Origin: Verrucomicrobiota bacterium
GTDB lineage: Bacteria; Verrucomicrobiota; Kiritimatiellia; Kiritimatiellales; Pontiellaceae
Length of the DNA stretch: 9,168 nt
Reading direction: 5' to 3'
Assembly (NCBI GenBank): GCA_003532555.1
Contig: DOEU01000135.1
Location: forward strand, 3,377 to 12,544
Each line of letters starts with the position of its first letter. The stretch's first letter is position 1. Shown here piece after piece: positions 1 to 6,262 of this stretch. Made by a program: the position numbers and the translations under genes. Under the pieces are notes generated by a model. That model saw only the letters and a list, made by a program, of their open reading frames with translations, did not search any database and had not been told where the DNA came from.

Positions 1-1
1 A

Positions 2-250
2 GGGTTATTGGCTATGAAGTATTTCTTTAAGCCGGGGGTGCGAACGATTTCGGGTGAGTTGGTTTCGAATGAACATGCCAAGTCCATACTGGCAAAACTT
101 ATTTCCAAGGAAGATAAAAAGAAACCGTTTTCGGATGCCAAATTAGTGACGTTGTTGAGCGAGCAGAATATTTCGATTTCGCGGCGGACAGTTGCAAAAT
201 ATCGAGACCAATTAAAGATTCTCTCTTCTCACCTTAGAAGAGAGCGATAG
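2..250 (+). CDS. rpoN: RNA polymerase sigma-54 factor, C-terminal end (5' truncated)
   Basis: This is the last 82 residues of sigma-54, the sigma factor that directs RNA polymerase to -24/-12 promoters and needs an AAA+ activator to open them. The reading frame is open from base 2, so the gene begins left of the window and no start codon applies. The diagnostic RpoN box, SRRTVAKYRDQL, is visible near the end (E. coli has ARRTVAKYRESL), preceded by the usual MKYFFKPGV and LVTLLSEQNI stretches of the DNA-binding domain. The C-terminus is short after the box, as is normal for the family. The gene converges on yidC with only 10 bases between the two stop codons. Recognition is certain; the rest of the protein is not visible. 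Confidence 0.96.
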   Translation, partial: GLLAMKYFFKPGVRTISGELVSNEHAKSILAKLISKEDKKKPFSDAKLVTLLSEQNISISRRTVAKYRDQLKILSSHLRRER

Positions 251-274
251 ATTGTATGGATTACGCTCTTTTCT
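236..274. terminator. Stem-loop spanning the stop codons of rpoN and yidC
   Basis: An 11-base-pair stem (236-246 with 264-274, arms AGAAGAGAGCG and CGCTCTTTTCT, one G-T pair) encloses a 17-base loop. The loop holds the rpoN stop TAG (248-250) and the yidC stop on the opposite strand (261-263). Placement between convergent genes suggests a two-way transcription terminator. A clean U-run after the stem is lacking on both strands, the T-rich part being inside the stem, so intrinsic termination is inferred, not shown. Confidence 0.45.
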
Positions 275-2012
275 GCCGTATATTACGCATGCCAATTTGT
301 GCAATCATGAGTAAGTTGCTTACGGTCCAATATAATACTAGTCCGGATGGCATGGTGTAAAAGAAGAACAACATCATGACTGGCATCATGAACATCATAA
401 TTCGTTGCTGTTGTTGTTGTTCGGGAGTCATGGCAGTCCCTGGAGAAGATAATTTTTGCTGCCAGATCATAGATAAAGACATGATGATGGGAAGAATGTT
501 TAATGCGCCAACAATGGGAATACTTCCGGCAAAGAGGTTTTCAGCGGTGCTAAGATCTTTGATCCATAAGAAGCTAGAAAAGCGTAGCTCAATGGCATTG
601 CGAAGGACGGTAAATAGGGCAAAGAAAACTGGAATCTGAATAAACATGGGTAAACAGCCGCCCATGGGGTTAACGCGTCTTTCCTTGTAAAGCTTCATGG
701 TCTCTTGCTGCATGCGTTGTGGATCTTTTTTGTATTTTTCCTGAAGGGCTTTGAGTTCAGGTTGAACTTCTTGCATACGTTTCATGCTTTCAGTGCTTTT
801 GTGGGTGAGCGGCCAGAATAAAATTCGGATCAATAGCGTGAGGATAATAATGGCAATGCCATATCCGCCTGGTAGGTATTGATTAAAGAGGTTCATGGAG
901 TAGAGGAGGGCCTTCCGAGAGGGCTCCATAAGAACGTTAGTGAAGCTCCAGAATCCGATAGTTTCGAACTCCATCACTTTTTCCATACTATTACCTACTT
1001 GTTTTAGCAGGTCGTATTGCTTGGGGCCAATGTATAAGGTGTAGGGAAGTTGAACGGTATGATTCTGTTCGATGGCGGTGGATGTAAAGTTGAGCGTTGC
1101 GGCTACGGAGGTGGGGAGGATTCCTTTTTCTGAGAGATCTCGATCCGCGAGAACCGCCATAGTTGCGATAGGTTCGTGTGGACGAAGAATATGTGTAAAG
1201 AATTTATTTTTTGCAGATACCCAGTCTACGATTTCAAGGCGCATATCTTCAGGAACGGTATCTAATACCGAAGGATTGCCACTTTTCTTAAAGAGTTTGT
1301 TCAACTTACGGCCCCAGTAATTAACGCCACCGGCAGGGGTATAGGAGTCAACGCCCAAAATATGGAGTCCTTGCATGCTGTCGGTTCCGATGGGGTTGGA
1401 GATGTACCCGGTATGTATGCGTCGGGCAGGGAGTAAGAGGGCTTGATTGGATTGATTGATGAAGCGGTCGGTAAACTCAATTTTATAGTTGTCTAGTAGC
1501 GTGAGTGTCCGCTGAAAATAGATGCCTGAGGGAAGTTTTTTTGAGACCGTGGCTTTGTTTTTACTGACTCGATCGAGTTGGAATACATCGGTTTTTTCAA
1601 GCCCACTTATTCCTAGATAGCTTAATGCGGGTTGATGGTTGTAGCTAAACTGAACGGAGTCGCTTTCATAGCTGTTCTCGTCTGCATATTCAAACAAGGT
1701 TGATTGTATAATGCCTCCACCTTGGGAGCTTAGAACAATTTCAAGTTGTTCGTTTTTTAAGACAATTGTTTTTTCAAGGACAGGTGTGGCTTCCTTTTCA
1801 CTTCTTTCGATCTGAAGGGGTGCGGGTGCTTTACTGATAGAGGGTGTTATAGAGGTGGCGCCAATAGGCGTTTCAGATGCGGTGGTTGTTTCTATTGAAG
1901 GTGGTGTGATCGGTGTGGCGTAGCGTGGGGCTAAAAATGTTCGATCTATAAACATCCATGCAGGAATTAGGAGGGCTAGTAGGATAACGATAGTGAAATC
2001 TTTTTTGTTCAT
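261..2012 (-). CDS. yidC: Membrane protein insertase YidC (Oxa1 family)
   Basis: YidC inserts proteins into the inner membrane, alone or with the SecYEG translocon. The 583-residue product has the Gram-negative layout: a first membrane helix (about residues 6-23), a Pro/Thr/Ser-rich linker (30-65), a large periplasmic P1 domain (about 80-350), then the insertase core. The core shows the conserved helix-2 arginine (R396 in LLIRILFWPLT), the cytoplasmic coiled coil (about 405-445), the VNPMGGCLPMFIQIP segment (447-461) and the closing SGLVLYWTVSNLL. A five-glutamine run (532-536) precedes a very Met-rich helix (539-554). The C-terminus is short and basic. The ATG overlaps the yidD stop by four bases (ATGA), indicating translational coupling; it is the last gene of the rpmH operon. 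Neither jag nor mnmE, common next genes, follows. Confidence 0.97.
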   Translation of the reverse strand: MNKKDFTIVILLALLIPAWMFIDRTFLAPRYATPITPPSIETTTASETPIGATSITPSISKAPAPLQIERSEKEATPVLEKTIVLKNEQLEIVLSSQGGGIIQSTLFEYADENSYESDSVQFSYNHQPALSYLGISGLEKTDVFQLDRVSKNKATVSKKLPSGIYFQRTLTLLDNYKIEFTDRFINQSNQALLLPARRIHTGYISNPIGTDSMQGLHILGVDSYTPAGGVNYWGRKLNKLFKKSGNPSVLDTVPEDMRLEIVDWVSAKNKFFTHILRPHEPIATMAVLADRDLSEKGILPTSVAATLNFTSTAIEQNHTVQLPYTLYIGPKQYDLLKQVGNSMEKVMEFETIGFWSFTNVLMEPSRKALLYSMNLFNQYLPGGYGIAIIILTLLIRILFWPLTHKSTESMKRMQEVQPELKALQEKYKKDPQRMQQETMKLYKERRVNPMGGCLPMFIQIPVFFALFTVLRNAIELRFSSFLWIKDLSTAENLFAGSIPIVGALNILPIIMSLSMIWQQKLSSPGTAMTPEQQQQQRIMMFMMPVMMLFFFYTMPSGLVLYWTVSNLLMIAQIGMRNIRQKRA

Positions 2013-2251
2013 GAGTTCTCTTTATTTTTTAGTTTATTTGGTGGAGGTACTGGATCCCAGCCGCCCGAATGAAAGGGGTGGCAGGCTCCTATACGTTTAA
2101 TTCCATACCAGAGACCGCGTACGATACCATGTTGTTGAAGGGCTTCAATGCAATAGTTTGAGCAGCTGGGATGGAATCGACATCGATTTCCGATAAGAGG
2201 GCTCAGGGTGATTTGATAGAGGCGAATAAATAGAATAAGAATTTTATGCAT
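2009..2251 (-). CDS. yidD: Membrane protein insertion efficiency factor YidD
   Basis: This 80-residue protein belongs to the YidD (formerly DUF37, 'haemolytic') family, a membrane-associated helper thought to aid YidC-dependent insertion. It shows the full family signature: an amphipathic or hydrophobic N-terminus (HKILILFIRLYQITLSPL), then the cysteine motif CRFHPSCSNYCIEAL, HGIVRG, and the closing CHPFHSGGWDPVP. Length is typical. Its start overlaps the rnpA end by 8 bases and its stop overlaps the yidC start by 4, so it sits in the classic rnpA-yidD-yidC order and is probably translated by coupling. The short tail after DPVP is polar and basic. Confidence 0.96.
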   Translation of the reverse strand: MHKILILFIRLYQITLSPLIGNRCRFHPSCSNYCIEALQQHGIVRGLWYGIKRIGACHPFHSGGWDPVPPPNKLKNKENS

Positions 2252-2714
2252 TGGGCGCCTCTGGAGGAGTAGTTGGTACGGGGGATTTTTCAGGGCATTC
2301 TGCGAGTAGTCCGGCCTGCGTTAATAGAGAATACATCTCGTTTTTTGTTTCGTTCCATGTAGCTTTAAGTAAGGACCGTCGTGCTACAAAGATGAGATCC
2401 ACTTGACCGTTGAGCTTGGGGCGAATTTGACGATAGGCTTCGCGTAGTTGCCTGCGGGCTCGATTTCGTTTGTTGGCTCGGAGATGGACTTTTTTGCTTG
2501 AGATGAGGCCAAGTCGGAGTGATGCATCGGGTGTGGTTCGCAACCAAAGTACCATATACGTTCCGACCCATTTTTTTCGCTGTGCAAATGTTTCGTTGAA
2601 GGCGGTGGATTGAGTGAGTCGTTGTGATCGATTAAGGGTACGATTAAGCCCGCTGGTGAGCGGGCTTGAGTCGAGTGAAACTTCCGACGACTCCCTTTGA
2701 CGGGGTTTCGGCAT
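2244..2714 (-). CDS. rnpA: Ribonuclease P protein component
   Basis: RnpA is the small basic protein that binds the RNase P RNA and helps it cut the 5' leader from precursor tRNAs. The core is clear: LNRSQRL near residue 27, LGLISSKKV (68-76), and the RNR signature KRNRARRQLREAYR (82-95), followed by VDLIFVARR. At 156 residues it is longer than most homologues (about 110-130). The surplus is about 25 polar residues before the core and a Pro-rich tail after residue 140. No ATG, GTG or TTG lies in frame between this ATG and the core, so the extension appears real. The start is 8 bases after the rpmH stop with only a weak ribosome site, suggesting coupling to rpmH. A perfect GC-rich hairpin lies inside the extension. 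The 3' end overlaps yidD by 8 bases. Confidence 0.95.
   Translation of the reverse strand: MPKPRQRESSEVSLDSSPLTSGLNRTLNRSQRLTQSTAFNETFAQRKKWVGTYMVLWLRTTPDASLRLGLISSKKVHLRANKRNRARRQLREAYRQIRPKLNGQVDLIFVARRSLLKATWNETKNEMYSLLTQAGLLAECPEKSPVPTTPPEAPNA
2646..2667 (-). promoter_or_regulatory. Perfect GC-rich hairpin in the start of rnpA
   Basis: A 9-base-pair perfect stem (arm AAGCCCGCT at 2646-2654 and its complement at 2659-2667) closes on a four-base loop. In the mRNA it starts about 47 bases after the rnpA start codon and encodes part of the unusual N-terminal extension. There is no U-run after it, so it is not a standard terminator. It could slow ribosomes or polymerase, or mark an RNA processing point that keeps RnpA output below L34 output; that role is inference. 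Confidence 0.4.
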
Positions 2715-2722
2715 AAATCCAA

Positions 2723-2860
2723 TTATACAGCGGTTAAGCGTTTACGCCCTTTTTGGCGTCTACGTTTTAGAATGGCACGTCCGTCAGCCGTGGACATCCG
2801 TTTGCGAAATCCACATTTGCGAGAACGTTTTATCTTAGATGGGTTGTATGTTCGTTTCAT
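2723..2860 (-). CDS. rpmH: 50S ribosomal protein L34
   Basis: The reverse strand encodes a 45-residue protein beginning [15 protein letters not shown] and ending in [10 protein letters not shown], a textbook L34: very basic, with GFRKRM in the middle and an [10 protein letters not shown] tail. L34 is a small protein of the large ribosomal subunit. It is the first gene of the minus-strand operon, with rnpA starting 8 bases after its stop. The upstream site GAGG (2871-2874) stands 10 bases from the chosen ATG. A second ATG at 2863-2865 is better spaced (5 bases) but opens a two-codon frame ending in a TGA that overlaps the L34 ATG. The MKRTY start is fixed by family conservation. Confidence 0.97.
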   Translation of the reverse strand: MKRTYNPSKIKRSRKCGFRKRMSTADGRAILKRRRQKGRKRLTAV

Positions 2861-2893
2861 TGCATTAAATCCTCGTGTTCCGAAAAGCGGTGT

Positions 2894-2921
2894 AATCTAG
2901 CATGATCGGGGGGGATGTCAA
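2894..2921 (-). promoter_or_regulatory. Probable sigma-70-type promoter of the rpmH operon
   Basis: Read on the minus strand, a perfect -35 box TTGACA (2916-2921) is followed by a 16-base spacer and a -10 box TAGATT (2894-2899; four of six consensus bases) preceded by TGC, an extended -10. Transcription would begin near 2886-2888, giving a leader of about 26 bases before the L34 start. A strong promoter fits a ribosomal protein operon. Confidence 0.65.
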
Positions 2922-3018
2922 TGGGTTTTAGTTCGGTTTCGATTAGCATGTTGTGGTGAGGATTGACCGTTGCAATCATGCCAGTTTTTGGTCAAACTTC
3001 CTGAGTGGGTAAAAAAAA

Positions 3019-3046
3019 TATAAATTTAAGTGGAGGAATTGATGTG
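3019..3046 (+). promoter_or_regulatory. Ribosome binding site fixing the rph start, with a possible -10 box
   Basis: GGAGG at 3032-3036 lies 7 bases before an in-frame GTG (3044-3046). The longer candidate start, GTG at 3005, has no ribosome site. A TATAAA at 3019-3024 could be a -10 box but has no good -35 partner; if it is real, the 3005 start would lie upstream of the transcript. The ribosome site is well supported, the -10 box weakly. Confidence 0.6.
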
Positions 3047-3787
3047 GCAGCTGCTTTGAATCAGGAAAATCAGCGAATTGATGGACGGCAAGCGGATGAA
3101 TTGAGATCAGTTAAAGTGACCTCGGATTTCATTACTTCAGCTAAAGGTTCGGTCTTAATTGAAATGGGCCAGACCCGTGTGATTTGTACGGCGAGTGTGG
3201 ATGAATCGGTTCCCGGTTGGATGCGGTATCAGAATGTACCGGGTGGTTGGCTGACTGCAGAGTATAGTATGCTTCCGGGTGCAACTCATGATCGCACACA
3301 GCGCGAATCATCGAAAGGAAAAGTCGGTGGACGTACGATGGAGATTCAGCGGTTGATTGGTCGGTCCTTACGGGCGGTTGTGGATTTGAAGAAGCTGGGT
3401 CGACGGCAGATCTATCTTGATTGCGATGTGATTCAGGCCGATGGTGGAACACGTACGGCATCTATTACAGGTGCATTTATTGCGCTTAAGTTGGCGGTTG
3501 CGCGCCTGATGAAGGAAGGGCTGTTGAAAGAGAGCCCCATCAAAGAAGAGTTGGCGGCGATTAGCGTGGGGATTCATCAAGGGGTTCCTGTTTTAGATTT
3601 GTGTTATTTGGAAGATGCGGCGGCAGAGGTAGATGCTAACTTTGTTATGACCTCTTCGGGGCGTATTATCGAGGTTCAAGGAACGGCTGAAGAGGAGCCG
3701 TTTACCAAAGATGAACTGATGCAGATGCTTGCCTTAGCGGAGAAGGGGATTGGCGAACTTTTTGAAGTGCAACACGAAGTTTGTTAA
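3044..3787 (+). CDS. rph: Ribonuclease PH
   Basis: RNase PH is a phosphate-dependent 3'-to-5' exonuclease that trims the 3' ends of tRNA precursors, working as a ring of six subunits. With the GTG start chosen here the protein has 247 residues, close to the usual 238-250. Visible family features are [11 protein letters not shown] at the N-terminus, [47 protein letters not shown], the phosphate-site stretch [13 protein letters not shown], the acidic cluster [14 protein letters not shown], and [13 protein letters not shown]. The longer frame from 3005 adds 13 residues ([13 protein letters not shown]) that homologues lack. It diverges from rpmH, with both promoters in the roughly 180 bases between. 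No rdgB follows, although that is a common partner elsewhere. Confidence 0.95.
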   Translation: MAAALNQENQRIDGRQADELRSVKVTSDFITSAKGSVLIEMGQTRVICTASVDESVPGWMRYQNVPGGWLTAEYSMLPGATHDRTQRESSKGKVGGRTMEIQRLIGRSLRAVVDLKKLGRRQIYLDCDVIQADGGTRTASITGAFIALKLAVARLMKEGLLKESPIKEELAAISVGIHQGVPVLDLCYLEDAAAEVDANFVMTSSGRIIEVQGTAEEEPFTKDELMQMLALAEKGIGELFEVQHEVC

Positions 3788-3795
3788 TTTCTAAA

Positions 3796-3837
3796 TAACG
3801 CTCTCTTTTAAAAAGAAATAAAAGTAAAGAAGCGTTA
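3796..3837 (+). other. Stem-loop between rph and the doxX remnant
   Basis: TAACGCT (3796-3802) pairs with AGCGTTA (3831-3837), and TCTTT (3804-3808) pairs with AAAGA (3826-3830), giving a 12-pair stem with one bulged base and a 17-base A-rich loop. It begins 8 bases after the rph stop and ends 2 bases before the doxX TTG start, so it covers the only, weak ribosome site of doxX. No U-run follows. It may be a factor-dependent terminator or mRNA 3'-end stabiliser for rph, or may block doxX translation; none of these is shown. Confidence 0.4.
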
Positions 3838-3839
3838 GA

Positions 3840-4297
3840 TTGAAGATAAAAAACGTATTACGCAGTGATCCGTTTTTAAGTACGTTTATTTTGCGTATAG
3901 ATCTCGGTTGCATTCTTTTCCCCGATGATGCTCAAAAGATGTCGGGCCTGTTTGGTAGACCGGTTTTACATGGTATAATGGGTCACTTTACTGAGCAGAT
4001 AGGGATTCCTGTATGGGTTGCGTTCTTGGTGATCTTGATTGAGTATGCGGGTTCGTTGTTGATCATGGGATTTTTCACTCGTCTAGTAGCGTTGAGTTTA
4101 GGCGTGGTTATGGATGCTAGGGGTGGATTATGCGTTGTTCTCATGGGTTCTTCGTGAATTGGTATGGCGGGGCCGATGGTAAAGGTTACGAGTATCATAT
4201 TTTAGTGATCACTATAGCAATAGGACTTGTCATTAGTGGATGTTGGCTATTTTCACTTGATCACTTGCTAAGCCGTCGTTTACATATTTTCGAGTAA
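3840..4297 (+). pseudogene. DoxX-family membrane protein, frameshifted
   Basis: Two frames together make one DoxX-like protein of about 152 residues. The first (from TTG 3840) gives LRIDLGCILFPDDAQKM, a Gly-rich loop, GIMGHFTEQIGIPVW, VILIEYAGSLLIMGFFTRL and ALSLGVVM, then hits a stop at 4155-4157. From about 4139 the frame one base back continues with SHGFFVNWYGG, ADGKGYEYHILV and a last membrane helix, ending at 4295-4297. Counting from the VVM methionine (4110) to the HGFF glycine (4145) gives 35 bases where the family spacing as I recall it needs 36, so one base appears lost between 4110 and 4141. The usual FPHGAQK motif reads FPDDAQK, also suggesting decay. DoxX proteins are four-helix membrane proteins of poorly known role. 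The tail overlaps icd by 18 bases on the opposite strand. A sequencing error cannot be excluded. Confidence 0.82.
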
Positions 4298-5542
4298 AGC
4301 ATCGGTGAAGGCGGAGCAACTGAGTGGTGTTGCATCGTCCATCAACATGGCAAAATCAGCGGTGACGGTGCGGTTTTTCAATGTGGTATCAACGGCTTGT
4401 AGGAGTCGATCAGCGGCTTCGGTCCAGCCCAAGTAGCGAAGCAGCATTTCTCCTGATAGAATGAGTGAGCAGGGGTTGACGATATCTTTTCCTGCGATGT
4501 CGGGTGCGGTTCCATGTGTAGCTTCAAAGATAGCTTTCCCGTCGCGGTAGTTAATGTTAGCTCCTGGTGAAATGCCGATTCCACCTACGCAGGCGGCGAG
4601 GGCGTCTGAGACATAATCTCCGTTGAGGTTGAGTGTTGCGATGACATCATATTCTTGGGGCTTGAGTAGAATGTTTTGGAGAAAAGCATCGCAGATGCAA
4701 TCTTTGAGTTCGATTTCTCGTCCCGTATTTGGGTTGGTGAAGGTGTATTTCTTTTCGGTGCCGTGATAGACGGCGCCAAATTCACTTTCAGCGAGTTCAA
4801 TGCCCCATCTGCGAAATGCGCCTTCAGTAAATTTCATAATATTGCCTTTGTGGACGAGGGTCACGGAGCTGCGATCATTACGAATTGCATATTCGATAGC
4901 GGCACGAATGAGCCGTTGCGATCCTTTGCGTGAAACAGGCTTAACTCCAATGCCACATTCGTCTGTGTAGCGGATGCGGTCTACTTTCATTTCGTTTTCA
5001 AGATAATGGATGATTTTTTTTGCACCAGCAGAGTTAGCTTCCCATTCGATACCGGCATAGATATCTTCAGAGTTTTCTCTAAAGACGACCATGTCGACCT
5101 TTTCGGGCGTATGAACGGGTGAGGGAACGCCTTTAAACCAAGTCACAGGTCGTTGGCATACGTAGAGGTCTAATTCTTGACGAAGGGTGACGTTGAGGGA
5201 TCGGCGTCCTTGCCCAATGGGTGTGGTGAGGGGGCCTTTGATGGCGATTCGGTAGTGGTTAATAGCGTCGAGGGTTTCTTTTGGAAGCCAGGTGTCCTCG
5301 CCATAGATACGGTTTGCTTTTTCTCCGGCATAAATTTCCATCCAGTGGATTTGGCGTTCATCTTGATAGGTTTTTTGAACGATGTGATCAAGGGTACGTA
5401 GCATTGCGGTGGTAATTTCAGCGCCCACCCCATCGCCTTCAATAAAAGGAATAATGGGTTGATTGGAGATATTTAGTTTTCCGTATTCAAGGGTCTGAAT
5501 CGGAGTTCCTTCGGTGGGATGTTGAATGTGAGATGCGCTCAT
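4280..5542 (-). CDS. icd: Isocitrate dehydrogenase, predicted NAD-dependent
   Basis: This enzyme oxidises isocitrate to 2-oxoglutarate and CO2 in the TCA cycle. The sequence aligns along its length with E. coli Icd: [25 protein letters not shown] (substrate serine S115), [14 protein letters not shown] (Y162), [11 protein letters not shown] (K232), metal-binding aspartates D285, D309 and D313, and HGTAP. The four residues that bind the NADP phosphate in E. coli (K344, Y345, Y391, R395) are here D348, I349, A395 and M399, the pattern of NAD-using relatives. The start is ATG 5542, 5 bases after AAGG, giving 420 residues; an upstream GTG at 5563 has no ribosome site. It lies 77 bases after the lexA stop on the same strand, with no obvious terminator between. 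The 3' end overlaps the doxX remnant. Confidence 0.95.
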   Translation of the reverse strand: MSASHIQHPTEGTPIQTLEYGKLNISNQPIIPFIEGDGVGAEITTAMLRTLDHIVQKTYQDERQIHWMEIYAGEKANRIYGEDTWLPKETLDAINHYRIAIKGPLTTPIGQGRRSLNVTLRQELDLYVCQRPVTWFKGVPSPVHTPEKVDMVVFRENSEDIYAGIEWEANSAGAKKIIHYLENEMKVDRIRYTDECGIGVKPVSRKGSQRLIRAAIEYAIRNDRSSVTLVHKGNIMKFTEGAFRRWGIELAESEFGAVYHGTEKKYTFTNPNTGREIELKDCICDAFLQNILLKPQEYDVIATLNLNGDYVSDALAACVGGIGISPGANINYRDGKAIFEATHGTAPDIAGKDIVNPCSLILSGEMLLRYLGWTEAADRLLQAVDTTLKNRTVTADFAMLMDDATPLSCSAFTDALLENM

Positions 5543-5619
5543 TTTTACCTTTTTTTGGGTCACTGAAGATAGATATCCAAAAGGTTTCTGATGGGGGTGT
5601 AAAGTAAATAGCGTGTGGC

Positions 5620-6207
5620 TTAGTTATATTTGCGTACGACGGCTTTAACAATCCCACCGATGATAAGGGATTGGTCGGGTCGAATCCGTTTATAATTACT
5701 GTTAGCAGGGTCTAGATAAACACCTTGCCGGTCTTTCCCAAAATATTTCATAGTCCATTCTCCATCGACCTGTGCAATGACGATGTCGTTTTTTTTTGGA
5801 GTCCCTCCTTTTTCGACCAATATAATATCACCAGGTTGAATACCTGCATCGATCATGGAATCTCCACTAACGGTGAGAAGGTAAGTGGCTTCGGGGTTGT
5901 GAACGAGGTATTGATCTAAATTGATGGTGTCGATGAGTTCTTCTTCGGCTGGTGAGGGAAAGCCGGCTTGGACGGTACCGAGTAAGCGACTACTTCCGGT
6001 GATTTTGGATGTGAGCGTAATACCTCCGGATTTATTTTGCTCTATATACCCTAGTTGAATGAGTTTTTGGAGGGGACCGTAAACAGCATTTTTAGATCGA
6101 TAGTTAAATAGGATGGCGAGTTCGGAAAAGGTAGGGTTTCGTTTCTCTATGACGTAGAAGGAGCGGAGCTGTTCAATTTTTTCAGATACGTTAATTTTGC
6201 GTGGCAT
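5620..6207 (-). CDS. lexA: LexA-type SOS repressor with UmuD-like peptidase domain
   Basis: LexA represses DNA-repair genes and cuts itself when RecA filaments form on damaged DNA. The 195-residue protein has a winged helix-turn-helix (about 1-66, recognition region [13 protein letters not shown]), then an S24 self-cleaving domain. The cleavage pair is Ala81-Gly82 ([10 protein letters not shown]), and the catalytic dyad is Ser117 (SGDSMI) and Lys154 (EWTMKYF), 37 residues apart as in E. coli LexA. The second half resembles UmuD more than classic LexA ([36 protein letters not shown]). The start is ATG 6207, 5 bases after GAGGG; the longer frame from a TTG at 6246 starts inside the operator and is rejected. 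A palindromic operator lies 27-52 bases upstream, so autorepression is likely. A different HTH-UmuD-like regulator is possible, but fold plus operator favour LexA. Confidence 0.88.
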   Translation of the reverse strand: MPRKINVSEKIEQLRSFYVIEKRNPTFSELAILFNYRSKNAVYGPLQKLIQLGYIEQNKSGGITLTSKITGSSRLLGTVQAGFPSPAEEELIDTINLDQYLVHNPEATYLLTVSGDSMIDAGIQPGDIILVEKGGTPKKNDIVIAQVDGEWTMKYFGKDRQGVYLDPANSNYKRIRPDQSLIIGGIVKAVVRKYN

Positions 6208-6233
6208 TGCGACCCTCTTTTCTACTGAGAGGA

Positions 6234-6259
6234 TTAAACTGAACAATCGTTCAGTTTAA
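6234..6259. promoter_or_regulatory. Probable LexA operator (SOS box) upstream of lexA
   Basis: An 11-base arm, TTAAACTGAAC (6234-6244), is repeated perfectly inverted at 6249-6259 around a four-base centre. The core reads GAAC-N4-GTTC, the pattern of LexA boxes first described in Gram-positive bacteria. On the minus strand the right-hand edge contains TTTAAT, a possible -10 box, with TTTTAA 17 bases upstream as a weak -35, so a bound dimer would cover the promoter. It starts 3 bases after the helicase stop codon, and in RNA the same arms could fold into an 11-pair hairpin. Confidence 0.75.
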
Positions 6260-6262
6260 AAG

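Noticed and set aside
376..639. Plus-strand frame with a run of cysteines
   Set aside because: The Cys run is the antisense reading of the five CAA/CAG glutamine codons in yidC; no ribosome site or homology is seen.
2384..2722. 112-codon minus-strand frame starting at a TTG, overlapping rnpA
   Set aside because: It is out of frame with RnpA, shows no recognisable motif, and the overlapped frame has the clear RNR signature.
2963..2995. Inverted repeat TTGACC / GGTCAA in the rph upstream region
   Set aside because: Six-base arms 21 bases apart are plausible by chance, and neither arm has a good -10 partner.
2861..3043. Possible replication origin between rpmH and rph
   Set aside because: rpmH is often near oriC, but no TTATCCACA-like DnaA boxes and no dnaA or dnaN are visible here; the gap is explained by divergent promoters.
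4110..4157. Programmed frameshift in doxX
   Set aside because: No slippery heptamer or following pseudoknot could be seen, and another conserved motif is also altered, so decay is simpler.
4204..4213. Ten-base palindrome AGTGATCACT
   Set aside because: It lies inside the doxX coding remnant, has no loop or paired promoter, and is short enough to be chance.
5543..5563. Longer icd start at GTG 5563
   Set aside because: No ribosome site precedes it, whereas ATG 5542 has AAGG at 5 bases and gives a length near E. coli Icd.
6208..6246. Longer lexA start at TTG 6246
   Set aside because: The start would lie within the operator, has no ribosome site, and adds residues not expected in LexA; ATG 6207 has GAGGG 5 bases upstream.
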